52,000 nt of DNA from Prorocentrum cordatum (GCA_963575745.1 CAUYUJ010012202.1:64001-116000); one strand, 5' to 3'. Shown: positions 9,800-20,650, numbered from the stretch's first letter. The notes: generated from the sequence alone by a model not told the origin. Program-made: numbers and translations.

Positions 9800-11235
9800 T
9801 CAGATGAGCGGGTTCGGCGCCGGCGGGGAGCGCGGCCTCGGCGTCGCCCAGCGCCGCCCATCACCAGCGACCAATTGAAGGAACCTAGTGCGGCTGGGCA
9901 AGTCCGTGCGAGAGGGGTCAGGGCGCCAGTCTAGCATCCGCAGGTGTTGCTGGGGGATCGCCGAGGGCCGAGTGCATCGCTGCAGGGTCGTTGTGGGGGG
10001 ATATGCAGAACAAGATGTTGACGAAGACGCTCTCGGCTGATAGCTGATCCATGCCATCCAGCAAAGCAAATATCCACCGCAGCGCGCTTCATCGCTTGTA
10101 GCGACGCCGTAGCGCGGTTGGCGAACAAAGGGGCGAACCCACGGCAGTGCAAGATGCCACAGACGTAGTCCACGCACCAGTCCAGCCAGCTGTTAAAATC
10201 GTTCTGGGGCTCGGCAAACTAGATGGGCGGCAACCGAGAGCCCGCCCACAGCGCGGCGCGATTCGTGAGCTCTCGGCGTAGACGCTCAGCATCTTGGCGA
10301 GGGGTGCGAAGGTCAGGGGTGCGTCATCTGGGACTCGAAGTGGAGTCTGGACGGCAGCATCTGGCACGGGGTCGCAGTCCCTGACACCAGCATCTCGCGA
10401 GAAAGAAGGCATGGGCGCTCCAGGCTCAGACAAGAATGATGGCGTTCCACCACAGTCTTCAGCGACAGAACTGCTCATAATCCTAACATCGTCACTGCGA
10501 TCCTCTGTCGCTCGGAGGGCGACCTCGCCGCCGCATTTTGGCGGTGGTCCGAGGTCCCGGGAGGCCGGGCCAGAATGATGGAGGGCGCCCAGGGCCGGGG
10601 GGCACGGAGACCTGAGGGGTATCCAGCATGGGGGCGCGGCGACATCGGGACGCGAAGCCTCGCTCTCATGTGTTGCCGCCAGCGGGCCGATCAGGTCGTC
10701 GAGTCCAAACGCTGCAGCCAGTGTGGGCGACGACGGGCGCGATCCGCACGGCGAATATGCGCAGGGCGCAGTGGATGCACTGGCCGAAGATGACGACCGT
10801 GAAGACGAAGAAGAAGTAGAGGAACTCGAGGACGTGCTCGAAATGGCCGGCCTGCGAGCAGCCTGGCGGCGACAAAGTCGGCGATGTGGGAGCTGGCCAG
10901 GGCGCCGAGCTCCGAGCGAAACCACCCGAATAGCAGCCAGCACGTGGGAGCGGGCAAAGCCCTCCGTCCACGTGCCGAGGGGCGCCGCGTGGGAGGCCGC
11001 ATGGTGGGCGAAGTGCACCGCGGCGATGTCGAAGACAACTTGACTGAGATCCACCGCCGAGCCGAGCAGCCCAAATCTGCCCAAAGGGCGTCTTCCAAGA
11101 GCAAGCGAATGCGAGGACAGCTGAGGTCGCGCTTGACCTGGTCCGCCTCGCCGACGCAGCCAAATCTGCACGAACCAATCGTGCCGCGAACGAGTTCCAA
11201 AGCGGGTGGGAGGAAATCCGCCGACCCCTTGTGGG
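9800..11235 (-). pseudogene. Fragmented coding-like frames, family unknown
   Basis: Three minus frames alternate in looking coding. 10850-10760 encodes a strongly hydrophobic stretch (FEHVLEFLYFFFVFTVVIFG) compatible with one membrane helix. 10560-10270 is Asp/Ser/Pro-rich. 10200-9940 gives WLDWCVDYVCGILHCRG in one frame and DGMDQLSAESVFVNILFCI in another. This pattern suggests one gene broken by frameshifts or short introns rather than several genes. I cannot name the family. It runs in the same direction as the acidic ORF at 8609-9775. Confidence 0.3.
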
Positions 11236-11239
11236 TCTC

Positions 11240-12010
11240 TAGGCGTGCGAGATGGCCCCCCCCATACCCCCCCCCCCCAAGGGGCCCCAGGCCGGAGATT
11301 TGACCCCCCCCCCCCCCCTGCCCCGGGCGACCCCGGACCGAACGCGCCACGGGGGAGCGGAGGGTTCCAAAACTGGCCATGAGGGCACCAGAACGCTCCC
11401 CATACGGTCCCAGGGGGCCACGATTCGCCGAAATATGGCCCTGGACGCCCACGACGGCCTCCAGGCGGCCTCCGAAGCTGCCGAGACGCCCCAAAAGGCC
11501 CCCAAGATGCGCCCCAAAACGATCCTAATAAACAAAAATCACCTCATGCCCTTCGACGAACAAGCATTTTCCGCACGCTCGCCTGTGCGGTTTTCACAAC
11601 GTCCCAGACGGGCAAAGAAACCTTCAATATCGCCCCGAGACGGCCAAAGGGGCCCCCAAGAAGGGTCGACGAGGGTTCAACAACAGCCCCCGAAGCCCCC
11701 AAAACAGCCCAAGAGGGCCCCCAGACGGCCCCAAGACGACACCTGTTCGAGCCTTCGGCCCCAAGACGCTCCCAGCCTGCCCCAAAAGCAACCCAAGAGG
11801 CACTGAGGGGCCCCCCAAAGAACCCCAAAGGCCTCCAAGAAGCCCCCAAGAAGCCCCAAAGAAGCACCAACAACTTGGCCCAAGATGCCTCGAGGCGGCC
11901 GGATATGGCCCGCATACAAGCCAAGATGCCACCAAGAGGCCACAAAAGAGCACCAAGAGGTACGATAACAGCAACGAAGCAACAGGAACGATGTCGAGCG
12001 CCGTGCCACG
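11240..12010 (-). repeat. G/T-rich dispersed repeat (inverted copy)
   Basis: On the minus strand this stretch is dominated by short phrases such as TCTTGGGGGCC and CTTGGGCTG, and carries a CTCGAAC core near 11743. The same style of sequence recurs on the plus strand at 39000-39540, 48500-49190, 50270-50830 and 51230-51780. It opens long Trp/Gly/Leu-rich frames that I regard as non-coding. Confidence 0.6.
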
Positions 12011-12085
12011 ATTCGGACAAGCCTCGTGAAATGCAGCCCTGGAGGCGCAGTACCTTATATAGGGGTCGGCGGATGCGGCGTAAGC

Positions 12086-12880
12086 CTATGGAGTCACTTT
12101 CCGCGCAGCAGCCGTGATAAACCTCTGCAGGCCAGCGCCAGACGGATGAGCTGCAAGCCGCTCCACTGCGGCGCGACGGGCAGCCATCAAGAGCGCAGGC
12201 GAGCAGACAGGCGACGCCACCTTGCCCGACTCGAAGTTGAAGAACGCCCCAACAAATACTTCACTCATCCAATCTCCTGGGAAGGGGCGAGATGTGGCAG
12301 TCTCAGCCAGCGACCTGATATCGCCAAGCAGACGATGCCGTCTGCGAAGCCAGTGGTATAGCCGCTCGAGCTCGGGGAGGGCGCGGTAGATAGCGCGAAG
12401 CAACGAAGCCGTGCTAAGCGCCAGCCGTGACGAGATAGTCGGGCCACCTGCTGAACGCAGCTGCAACCAGGCGGGCGTGGATAACGCCCCCAGAGGTGCC
12501 ACCAGCCCACTCTGGATAAGCCAGCCAGGCATCGGCCGAAACTGCGCAACATACGACAATGCCGTCGCGATGCGGGTGTTGTGGTGAACGGGAAGTCGTG
12601 AAACAGAGAGATGGCTGTGACCGACCAGCTTCGATCGAGTGTGAGCCTTCATAGCGGGCGCCACCCGGCATGCGTCATCATCAGCAGCGGGGCCAATAAT
12701 CATACCTAAATATTTCAGGGGCTCGACAATGATGATGCAGCTGAAGAAGGGGGCGTGACGGCCCAGGGCATCTTCCACCTCGCGCGCAACCTCCTCCGAG
12801 AAGGGCTTGTGGAGAGGAACCAGGTTGCACTTATCCATCCTTCGGGCACGCGCGTCGCCATCGTTTTTTGGGGGCCCCAC
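12086..12880 (-). pseudogene. 3' part of a second LINE reverse transcriptase
   Basis: A 264-codon frame whose start resembles the post-catalytic region of dinoflagellate LINE RTs: MDKCNLVPL, then LKYLGMIIGPAADDDA, and a thumb-like segment with NTRIATALSYVAQFRPMPGWL. It ends about 260 residues later at a stop, as a natural C-terminus would. No RT palm or endonuclease is found upstream (12881 and beyond), so the copy is probably 5'-truncated, which is typical of LINEs. It is distinct from the copy at 628-3238. Confidence 0.75.
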
Positions 12881-13868
12881 GGACCTCGGTGAATCGATCG
12901 TCCGCTCCTACTCCTCCGCTTCGGCATCCTCCTCGCAGCTCCTCAGCTCCTCCTCCTCGCATCTGACCGGCATGCAGAACGCATTTATATATATTTTTTC
13001 GTCGTTCGAAGGGTCGCCCGACCCTTTGGCAAACAGCGCGGCGCCCTTTGCGCGAAGGCCGCTTTGCGCAGATACGCGCGCTTGAATCTCGCCGCGAACC
13101 CGCGGCGCCGCCGGTTGCCCGAAACGAAAAAGAAGCGCGCAGAAGCTGGCAACGGGACATGTGCACTGGCGGTGGCGTCGCGAACAAACGACTCCACGCG
13201 TGCTACACAATTCCATCCAATACTGTAGCGCGCGCGGCAGCGCGGAAAGCCCGCGAACGCTGGGCCGCCGACGCAGGGGTGCGGCACTGGCGAGGCGCGC
13301 GCGCGCAAAAGAGCGCGGCTGAACGAATCGCTCCACAACCGAGGGGGGGAGCATGAGCAATATTGGCGTAAAGGCGAAATTCCGACGATCTTGGGCGTCG
13401 TCGAAGAAACGCTTGCGACGCAGCGTCGCACTTGGCCCTGCTACCACCGACGGGGCGCACCCCGCAAACACACAGCGCAATACCCGCGCCAGTGCTGGGC
13501 TCGTTGCCCAAAGGCTTGGCGAAGGCGCGAGCAGGGTTGGAACCAAGGTTGCAAATAGGCGTGCTGAGGGTCGCTCGCCGACAGGGGGAGCGGGCGATAG
13601 AGGGGGGGGGAGTGGCAGGAAGTGAGCAAGGACTCAAGGGCGTAGAGAGCAAAGATGGGGGAGGGGGAAAAAGGGCGAAAGGGAAGCGGGCAAGAAGGGG
13701 CGAAAACACACGGAAGAGAGGGAACGAGGACAGCGAAGGCAAAAAATGGGGGGCGAGGGAGGGAGCGGGGGAGAATGAGGGAGGGAGCAACGGGAAGCGG
13801 AAGACGGGAGAGGTGAATGGAGGGAAGTGGGAAAAACGAAAGGAGGGAGGAAACATGCAAGCGGGAGG
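12881..13868. other. No recognisable gene
   Basis: Frames on both strands are Arg/Ala/Pro-rich (left half) or Lys/Gly/Glu versus Phe/Pro/Ser-rich (13600-13860, purine-rich plus strand). No domain or RNA gene was identified. The right end merges into the 37-bp minisatellite. Confidence 0.4.
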
Positions 13869-14866
13869 TCGCAGTCCCGACAAGGCGCCTACTTGACAAC
13901 GCCCGCTCCGGTCCCGACAGGGCGCCTACTTGACAACGCCCGCTCCAGTCCCGACAGGGCGCCTACTTGACAACGCCCGCTCCGCTCCCGACAGGGCGCA
14001 TACTTGACTACGCCGGCTCCGGTCCCGACAGGGCGCCTACTTGACAACGCCCGCTCCGCTCCCGACAGGGCGCATACTTGACGACGCCGGCTCCGGTCCC
14101 GACAGGGCGCCTACTTGACAACGCCCGCTCCGGTCACGACAGAGCGTTTCCTTGACAACGCCCGCTCCGCTCCCGACAGGTCCTTGACAGCGCCCGCTCC
14201 GCTCCCGACAGGGCGCATACTTGACAACGCCGGCTCCGGTCCCAACAGGGCGCCTACTTGAGAGGGCGCCTACTTGACAACGCCCGCTCCGCTCCCGACA
14301 GGGCGCATACTTGACGACGCCGGCTCCGGTCCCGACAGGGCGCCTACTTGACAACGCCCGCTCCGGTCACGACAGAGCGTTTCCTTGACAACGCCCGCTC
14401 CGCTCCCGACAACTCCTTGACAGCGCCCGCTCCGCTCCCGACAGGGCGCATTCTTGACAACGCCCGCTCCGGTCCCAACAGGGCGCCTAAGGACGACGCC
14501 GGCTCCGGTCCCGACAGGGCGCCTACTTGACAACGCCCGCTCCGCTCCCGACAGGGCGCATACTTGACGACGCCGGCTCTGGTCCCGACAGGGCGCCTAC
14601 TTGACAACGCCCGCTCCGGTCACGACAGAGCGTTTCCTTGACAACGCCCGCTCCGCTCCCGACAGGTCCTTGACAGCGCCCGCTCCGCTCCCGACAGGGC
14701 GCATTCTTGACAACGCCCGCTCCGGTCCCAACAGGGCGCCTACTTGACAACGCCCGCTCTGGTCCCGACGGGGCGCCTACTTGACAACGCCCGCTCCGCT
14801 CCCGACAGGGCGCCTACTTGACAACGCCCGCTCCAATCCCGACAGGGCGTTTACTTGACAACGCCA
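13869..14866. repeat. 37-bp minisatellite array with higher-order structure
   Basis: About 27 copies of a 37-bp unit built around CTTGACAACGCCCGCTCC and TCCCGACAGGGCGCCTA. Variants recur in blocks. A copy with CACGACAGAGCGTTTCC occurs at about 14135, 14368 and 14621, each followed by a shortened unit (ACAGGTCCTTGACAGCG or ACAACTCCTTGACAGCG). The array therefore has a higher-order repeat of roughly 230-250 bp. Minus frames translate to repeated SSRRPVGTGAGVV-type peptide, which I consider incidental. Confidence 0.9.
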
Positions 14867-15190
14867 GCCGCGGCGTTCAGCGCATAGCGTGCGCCACATA
14901 GCTTGCGCAACAGAACTCGCACCACATATATTGCACCACGTAGGTTACGCTGCACAGCTTGCATCCACATGGCTTGCGCCACATCGCGTGCAACCCATAG
15001 CTTGCACCACATAGCTTGCGCAACAGAACTCACGCCACGTACCCTGCACCACATCGCTTCGGACGCATAGATTGCACCGCACAGCTTGCGCCACATAGAT
15101 AACACCACATAGCTTGCACCACGTGGCTTCCCTCGCTTAGCTTACACCACATAGCTTGCAACATGTAGCTTGCACCGCATAGCTTGCGCT
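14867..15190. repeat. Degenerate short tandem repeat (CACCACATAGCTTGC-like)
   Basis: About 20 diverged units of roughly 13-16 bp, most containing ACATAGCTTGC or a one- to three-base variant, directly abut the 37-bp array. Confidence 0.75.
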
Positions 15191-15772
15191 ATGCGAGGAC
15201 AGCAACCTGGAATCTGGAGCACCGTCGGGACCCCCCGGGGCCATCCAGAAACCACCCGTCGGGCCACCCCGGGGGCCATCCAAAAACGCCGGCGCCCCCC
15301 CCCCGCGGCCATCCAAAAACTGCGCCCGGGACACTCGAAAGAACCTCCCGCCAAAAATTCCGCCAAAAAGTCTGCCAAAAACCATTTCGGATTCCATCGC
15401 CAATTTCTCCTCCAATGTTCTGAAAGCAGGAATCCCGTCATAAGAAAATTTGCGGAGAAATTAGTGGCCGCCCCCCCGGGCGCTTGCAGGGCCCCCCACG
15501 GGGGAGGGGCGGGGGGGTGGAGGGGGAAGGCCGGTGGAAACCGAGGGAGGAGGTGGAGGGCGAGGGAGCGCGAGGGGGAGTCGAGGGTAAGGGTGGAAGG
15601 TGAGGGAGGGGGAATGAGGGAATATGAACAAGGGTGGAAGAGCGGACGGAAGGTGAGGAAGGGTGGGGGGCGGGGTGGGCGGGAGGAGGCAGGGCAAGTG
15701 AGATGAGGGAGGGCGGGACGAGGGAGAATGGGCGAGGGCGGAGGGCGAGGGGGGGCCGAGGGCGGGGGAGTC
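15191..15772. other. No gene seen; purine-rich right half
   Basis: 15200-15480 holds C/G-rich sequence with no clear feature. 15490-15770 is G/A-rich (GGAGGGCGAGGG-like), giving biased frames on both strands. No domain or mobile-element hallmark. Confidence 0.4.
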
Positions 15773-15806
15773 CTGTAGCGCGGGCCAGACCTGACCCGCG
15801 CTGCAG
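15773..15806. repeat. 34-bp near-perfect palindrome, copy 1
   Basis: The sequence starts CTGTAGCGCGGGCC and ends in its near-complement GACCCGCGCTGCAG. It is followed by a C-run and a block with GATCGTTCGAAATC. The same arrangement recurs at 16555. Confidence 0.8.
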
Positions 15807-15887
15807 CCCCCCCCCCCGAAGACCCAGATCGTTCGAAATCAATCCTGTGAAAATCGTTTCCGAAGTTCCAGGCCTCCAGGGGGGGTG

Positions 15888-15920
15888 CTGCAGTGCGGGC
15901 CAGGCCTGACCCGCACTGCA
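15888..15920. repeat. 33-bp near-perfect palindrome, copy 2
   Basis: Begins CTGCAGTGCGGGCC and ends GACCCGCACTGCA with a central AGGCCT. Only one pair of positions breaks symmetry. Together with copy 1 it brackets about 80 bp. Confidence 0.85.
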
Positions 15921-16554
15921 TCACCTCCCTTTAGGGGGCAGACCCCTTCAAAGAGAGCTCTCACGAAGAGGTTCGTTCACTGCTGAGTCCTTTCTCGGAT
16001 CACCCCTTTCAGGCATAATCGACCTCTTAGAGGGCATACCCTTTAAGACTGCACATCACTTTGCGCTATACCGATACATGCCATAACACCGTATACCGCG
16101 CGATGGTACATCAGCGCAGTATAGCAGCAAACAGCATGGCGCGTGCTTGCGCGACGTAGCATTGCATGTTATGGTATGCCTAAGCAGGCCTTGCGTATTA
16201 AACGTCATGTCATATCATCGGACAGCAATGCACAACACAACACAGCGCAACATGACGTTGCACAACAGCATGCATATATTAGCACAGCGTTGCGCGGCGC
16301 ATCTCTAGCACAGCATGGCGCTGGACGGCATATCACATTACATCATAATACAGCGCATCACGATCAACATCTAAGCCTGAAGCGCGTCTAGGCCACACTC
16401 GGCCTGGCAGGTGATGACAGAGAGCACGTTTCTTCTCGATGCCCTTCTTGTGTTTGACTGGGCCTACATGGCGGAACAACACATCGCAACGCGCCGTAGT
16501 ATAGAGAAAAAAAAACGCAAAAGCACACCACATCGCATCACAGCACATCACCCC
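15921..16554. other. No gene; GCATA/CACA-rich low-complexity DNA
   Basis: From about 16070 the sequence is built of loosely repeated words such as ACATGACGTTGCACAACA and CATAGCAT. No open frame with a recognisable domain is present. Confidence 0.4.
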
Positions 16555-16672
16555 CTGTAGGCTGGGTCAGGCACAACCCGCCCTACAACATCCCCCTCCC
16601 CTGGACACCCGGAGCTTTCGAAACCACTTCTGGCGCGGTCGTTTTGAATGTCCCGGGCCTCTAAGGCGAGTC
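16555..16672. repeat. Palindrome-headed dispersed repeat, diverged copy
   Basis: Starts with an imperfect palindrome (16555-16588, CTGTAGGCTGGGTC ... CCCGCCCTACA). It continues with CCCGGAGCTTTCGAAACCAC and GTCGTTTTGAATGTCCCGGG, which align by eye with the sequence following the palindrome at 15773. This indicates a dispersed family rather than a chance hairpin. Confidence 0.65.
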
Positions 16673-17339
16673 TCCTGAGAGCAGTATCGGTGCAAGGATG
16701 TGACCGGTGCCCTTTTCTAATCGGCTGGAAGATACGAAAGGACTCCGGTGGACCCGTGCCTTTTTGCAGTTGGCTCACAGAGTTGAAAGGGCACCAGGCA
16801 GACTTCGCAGAACTATTATGTGCGCCAGAGCCTCATGATCTGGTGACTCTTGGCTCAAGTTCCTCTTTCTAACATATTGTTATCCGAGTCCGGCCGCAGA
16901 TGAATGTCATGAAACAATTCAACAGTTTTGAATTGCAGAACAGCGCGGGACGTTGCATAGCATGGAGCGGTGTGGCATAGCGTAACATGGGAAACGCATA
17001 CATGTAAGTACAATAACGTGGCTTACTTCAGCGTGGAAGATATCACGGCATGGCGTTACATGACATAATGTGACATAGCAAGGCGTGGCATCGCACACCA
17101 CTCCAGCACTGCAAGGCAATACGCAGTAGCAAAAAAACACCACAACGCACCATAGCATCTAACAGAAGCCCGCAACAGCATACCACATCACAGCCGTATC
17201 GCATCACACCTGAAGGGCGGCAACGCAAGAACGGACTCCTCAACCAAGCCTCACCAAGGGCACGAAGTGAACCCGCTGCAGCCCCCCCCCCCCGCGGCAT
17301 AGGTGAGGTCTGATGCCTGGGGGGGGGGTCTCGGGGAGG
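16673..17339. other. No gene; low-complexity DNA
   Basis: 16900-17220 again has GCATA/ACATGG-type words. A partial copy of the palindrome-family junction (CCCGCTGCAG followed by a C-run) lies near 17268-17294. No coding signal is recognised. Confidence 0.4.
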
Positions 17340-17582
17340 ACGGGGGGACAGGGAGGATGAGGAAAAAGGAGGAGGGGAGGGGGAGGGGGAGGGGAGGAGG
17401 ACGAGGAGGAGGAGGAGGAGGAGGAGGAGGAGGAGGAGGAGGAGGAGGAGGAGGGGGAGGGGGAGGAGGACGAGGAGGAGGAGGAGGAGGAGGAGGAGGA
17501 GGAGGAGGAGGTGGAGGAGGAGGAGGAGGAAGGGGAAGGGAGGAGGGGGAAGGGAGGAGGAGGAGGAGGAGGAGAAGGAGAG
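17340..17582. repeat. (AGG)n microsatellite
   Basis: About 240 bp of AGG/GGGGA units, interrupted near 17400 and 17468 by GACGAGG. It generates Gly- or Glu-rich and Ser/Pro-rich frames that should not be annotated as genes. Confidence 0.95.
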
Positions 17583-18310
17583 GAGAGAGGGACGACTACC
17601 TGGACCTCCGATGTCTTGAGCAAGCCGAAGCAATTTAAAGAAAAATTGGGACACACAAGTAAATACACACATATAAAAATAGTCCCCATATTTTCTCATA
17701 TTTTCTGGGTTTTTGTCTTCCCCCCCAATTCCCATATTTTCCCATATTTTCCTGGGAATCGAGGATTAATTGTGTCTGTGTGTTTTTTTCCCTCCTGACA
17801 ATTTCCCCCCGACATTGCGGAAGGGCTCCCGTTGCACATTCTCCTGGGGGGGCCTGGGGGCCCCCTCGAAATTTAGCCTAGGCCACGGGCGGAGCGCCGG
17901 CGGAACCTGGCGGAAGTCTTGCGGCACGCGGCTTGCGGCGACAAGGCCCCTAGAGGAGGTCCCGGGACAATTCAGGATCGCCTCCAAAACGCTGCCGACA
18001 AAGATCACCCAAGATAGCCGCAAGGTGGCCCAGGACGGCCTCGAGAAAGCTTAAGGATCCCAGCAAAATCGCCCAGGAGGGCTCCCATAGGACCTCCAGG
18101 GGGGCCCCCCGAAGGCTCAAACCATAGATTTTCACTCGGTTTCAACGGAGACTGGAGTCCTCGAATTCCCGGGCTGCCGACTGTCCACGAATGCCCTGGA
18201 GGCCTTCGAGATTCCTCCAAGCTGGCCCCAAAATTGCCCCACGACTGTCCACGAATGCCCAGGCGGGCTGCCGAGTGTCCACGAATGCCCCAGGAGGTCC
18301 CGGAAATGGC
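17583..18310. other. No gene; flank of the LTR element with dispersed-repeat character
   Basis: 17640-17770 is A/T-richer (repeated CCATATTTTC). 17990-18310 contains C/A-rich phrases (TGTCCACGAATGCCC three times) that resemble the inverted G/T-rich dispersed repeats. The LTR retrotransposon appears to have inserted into this sequence. Confidence 0.45.
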
Positions 18311-18315
18311 CCCAG
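18311..18315. other. Target-site duplication, left copy
   Basis: CCCAG immediately left of the left LTR. The same five bases follow the right LTR at 37135-37139. A 5-bp duplication is usual for Ty1/copia elements. Confidence 0.6.
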
Positions 18316-18576
18316 AGTTTGAAGGGGGCTGGGAGGCCCAGCCAGCAGCTTCGTCTTAGGCGAAGCCAAGCTCCAGCTCTGCTGTGCCGTAGTAGCGATA
18401 GTCCCAGTTGGAGAGGATGTGCCATCTTAAGCAATAGGATGATCCCTTTGGTCTCGATAGCGATTGTGTGCCTCGCAATGAGGCGCAATCATATTTGGGC
18501 GGCCGGCCGCTTGAGCCGACGCGGCCGCTGGCGCACGCTCGCTTCCACTCCTTACGCCCCCAGCTCGCTTTAGAGT
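18316..18576 (-). repeat. 3' LTR of the copia-like element
   Basis: 261 bp aligning with 36871-37134 over its whole length. It starts AGTTTGAAGGGGGCTGG on the plus strand and ends near TTTAGAGT. It contains an imperfect hairpin (CTTCGTC TTA GGCGAAG) and a GCCTCGCAATGAGGC inverted repeat, both present in the other LTR. No purine-rich tract was found just upstream in element orientation, where the sequence is instead C-rich. Confidence 0.85.
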
Positions 18577-18731
18577 CGGGGGGGGTGGGAGACGAAGCGT
18601 GAGCCCGTCGCCCCTATACAGCAGGCACAGCAGCTAAAATACACAAGGACCGAAAAAAAGGGCGGGCCAGAAGGAAAGTGGGCCCGCTCGCAAGTTACCT
18701 TGCTTGTACAGCTCTGTACTTGAAGTACTCC
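18577..18731. other. Untranslated 3' region of the copia-like element
   Basis: Lies between the RNase H stop and the 3' LTR. On the minus strand it is pyrimidine-rich next to the LTR, so the expected polypurine tract is missing or unrecognised. Confidence 0.5.
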
Positions 18732-19499
18732 TCAGGCGGCGTCAGATCTGGATATCTGGCCGGCCCGATATGGAGCATGTCTTTTCAAGTCATGCTTGAA
18801 GGCCTGTATGCCTCCCATGACTTGTAGGAGCATTCCTCTGTCAATGCTCCCCGTGGTGTGAACATCCGCGGTCATATCGCGGGTGTCGCACCATTGGATG
18901 CTGTGCGCGAGTCCACGTTCCATCATCTGTCGTATCCAACTGATGTGTCCTAAAATTGTACACTCAGTCGGCTTCTTCAAGTCTTTGCTTGACAAGGACG
19001 TTAAATCAGACTCAGCATCGATGGTCAAAGTGACCTTGATGCTCAGGCCACCCAACTCAAGTACAGATTTCAACTGAGTGGGCGTGAGCGGCCCTGCGTG
19101 GAGCTCGTGCAGAGTCACGATCGTGGGATAACAGCCATCCAAAGTATGGGCTGCTGCCGGTGTCTCTGCTGAATAGCTCGAGCGGACCTGTAAGTGGTGA
19201 GACTTGCAGTACGCATCGATCAAGTGAACGACAGGCGTACCGGATGACGTGTTTCCACGTCGTAGCAGGTTTGCCCCGCGAGTACCATAGCTTTCGACGT
19301 CGTCGCCGGCGTCTCCACTCAGGCGTCGGTATCCTGAGTCGCTATGCAGTTCGACCTCGCCCGTAGGAGTCATCGCCTGGTATGCGATCTTCTTTGGGCA
19401 GGCCTGTCGCTTCCTGGTGATCGCGCTCAGTCGTCGCACTTGGATATTGGTCGGTTCTCGGACACGTTGTAGACATGCAACGTACACCATCAACCACAC
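18732..19499 (-). pseudogene. Copia-type RNase H domain
   Basis: A 255-codon frame with the Ty1/copia RNase H pattern: HSDSGYR (first Asp) near residue 53, SSYSAET (Glu) near 109, TIDAESD (Asp) near 160, and CDTRDMTADVHTTGSIDR (Asp region) near 205. Residues 1-45 continue the RT connection (NIQVRRLSAITRKRQACPKK). The four acidic positions are retained. It would degrade the RNA strand of the RNA-DNA hybrid. It is out of frame with the RT segment to its right and ends RAGQISRSDAA at a stop 150 bp before the LTR, as expected for the polyprotein C-terminus. Confidence 0.85.
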
Positions 19500-20095
19500 C
19501 TGGGTGGTTCACGCACGCGCCAGCGCACTCCTGAGGCGGACGAACATGTCTGCAACCATCTTGGTTGCCTGAGCGCAGCGTCGGCGCCGGTAAGTTCAGG
19601 ATCTTGTATAGGACGGAGCTGTTTGATGTATTCATATTGGTCCAAAGTGACATTACAATCCTCATCTTTGGTGTATATCACAGCACAGTTAGTGCGCGTG
19701 TGCTTCTTGAGTTTACACTTACCAAAGGTATCTTCTACGCACTTGACACACTTGTCAGCGGTGTCCTCAGTGCCGGCCATATTGATCACATCAACATGTT
19801 TGGTCATGAGCAAATTGTTGCTCGTCTCGAACTCCGCGTCGTAGGACGTGGGTCGGAGACCGAAACCTCTGGTGGCCCTTATGAGCTTTAATGAGAAATC
19901 TCGTGGTACGTCTGTGGTGCCCGCGCCTGGTTTCAAGCACTGCAGGCAGTACTTTGACTCATCATAGTGTTCGAACCCTGGGAGAGTTCGGAGCACTGGG
20001 GCCGATCCAGGCGGCAGAGTAAAACGCACCACACGTTCCTTTCCACCAGTTGTCTCAGCAAATTCCTGATAGGTCAGTCCCTTCAGGAAGGCCAT
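19490..20095 (-). pseudogene. Copia-type reverse transcriptase, active site damaged
   Basis: Residues 1-15 (MAFLKGLTYQEFAET) correspond to the conserved AFLxG motif of copia RTs. LQCLKPGAGTTDVPRDF near residue 51 is the LxKxLYGLKQxPR equivalent. At residues 100-103 the catalytic box reads HVDV where copia elements have xVDD, so one metal-binding Asp is lost. KKHTRTNCAVIYTKDED and QYEYIKQL follow, as in the family. The frame shifts near 19560 before the RNase H segment. The N-terminal third of the RT lies at 20096-20635 in other frames. Confidence 0.85.
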
Positions 20096-20635
20096 GTTGA
20101 TGTCGAGGGCAGCAATGATCCATTGCTTCTTGCACGCTGCCGTGCTAGCGAGTAGCCTCTGGCTTGACCGTCGCGCCTATCCCGAAAATGGTTCTACGTC
20201 GAAGGCTTCAAGGTCCATGGAACCTCGGAAAACCAAGCGTAGTCTGATGGTACGTTCCATATCGCCCTTCTCGTTCTTCACGAACTTTCATGTGTGCACG
20301 TATCTCGAAGTCATGCTGATCGACGCTTTAGCTGTATCTTGCGTCTTAAAACACTTGCTGCCGAGCCATGTCTTGAGCTCAGTGTGGAGGGCCTTCGATA
20401 CTTTATCGGGATTCGCCTGGATGTCAGCTTTCGCGAGGAGGTCGTCTTCCTTGACGACCACAGCTCGCCTTGCAGCGGCGGTTACGTATACTCGCATAGT
20501 GGTCTCTCGGTCGGCATCTAGTATCATATGATGCTGTTCGGACAGGACTACCTTTGACATTTCTGCAGCAAAGCAGAGTTCGACATATCGGCCATTTTCA
20601 TCTGAGTCCAGTCCGTAGTTGTAGTCTCCGACCAT
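20096..20635 (-). pseudogene. N-terminal part of the copia-like RT and preceding linker
   Basis: The frame at 20635-20288 includes VVVKEDDLLAKADIQANPDK and ELKTWLGSKCFKTQ, matching the start of copia RT (KELxxWxxxxxW). Coding continues in shifted frames to 20096, including a segment readable as ERTIRLRLVFRGSMDLEAF, the R-x-K-x-R-L-V-x-G region. Two frameshifts are needed to read through to AFLKG. Confidence 0.7.
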
Positions 20636-20650
20636 GGTGCACAGTGGGAC

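Noticed and set aside
13869-14866. CRISPR-like regular repeats
   Set aside because: Units are contiguous and 37 bp with no unique spacers. Organism context is eukaryotic. It is a minisatellite.
13869-14866. Repeated TTGACA as bacterial -35 boxes
   Set aside because: It is simply part of the minisatellite unit, with no -10 element and no bacterial genes.
16844-16857. Possible spliced-leader 3' end (CTTGGCTCAAG, plus strand)
   Set aside because: Only the last ten or so bases match and the 5' half of the leader is absent. No reading frame follows. Chance similarity is likely.
18577-18600. Polypurine tract of the LTR element
   Set aside because: The expected strand is C-rich, not purine-rich. 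I could not identify a polypurine tract.
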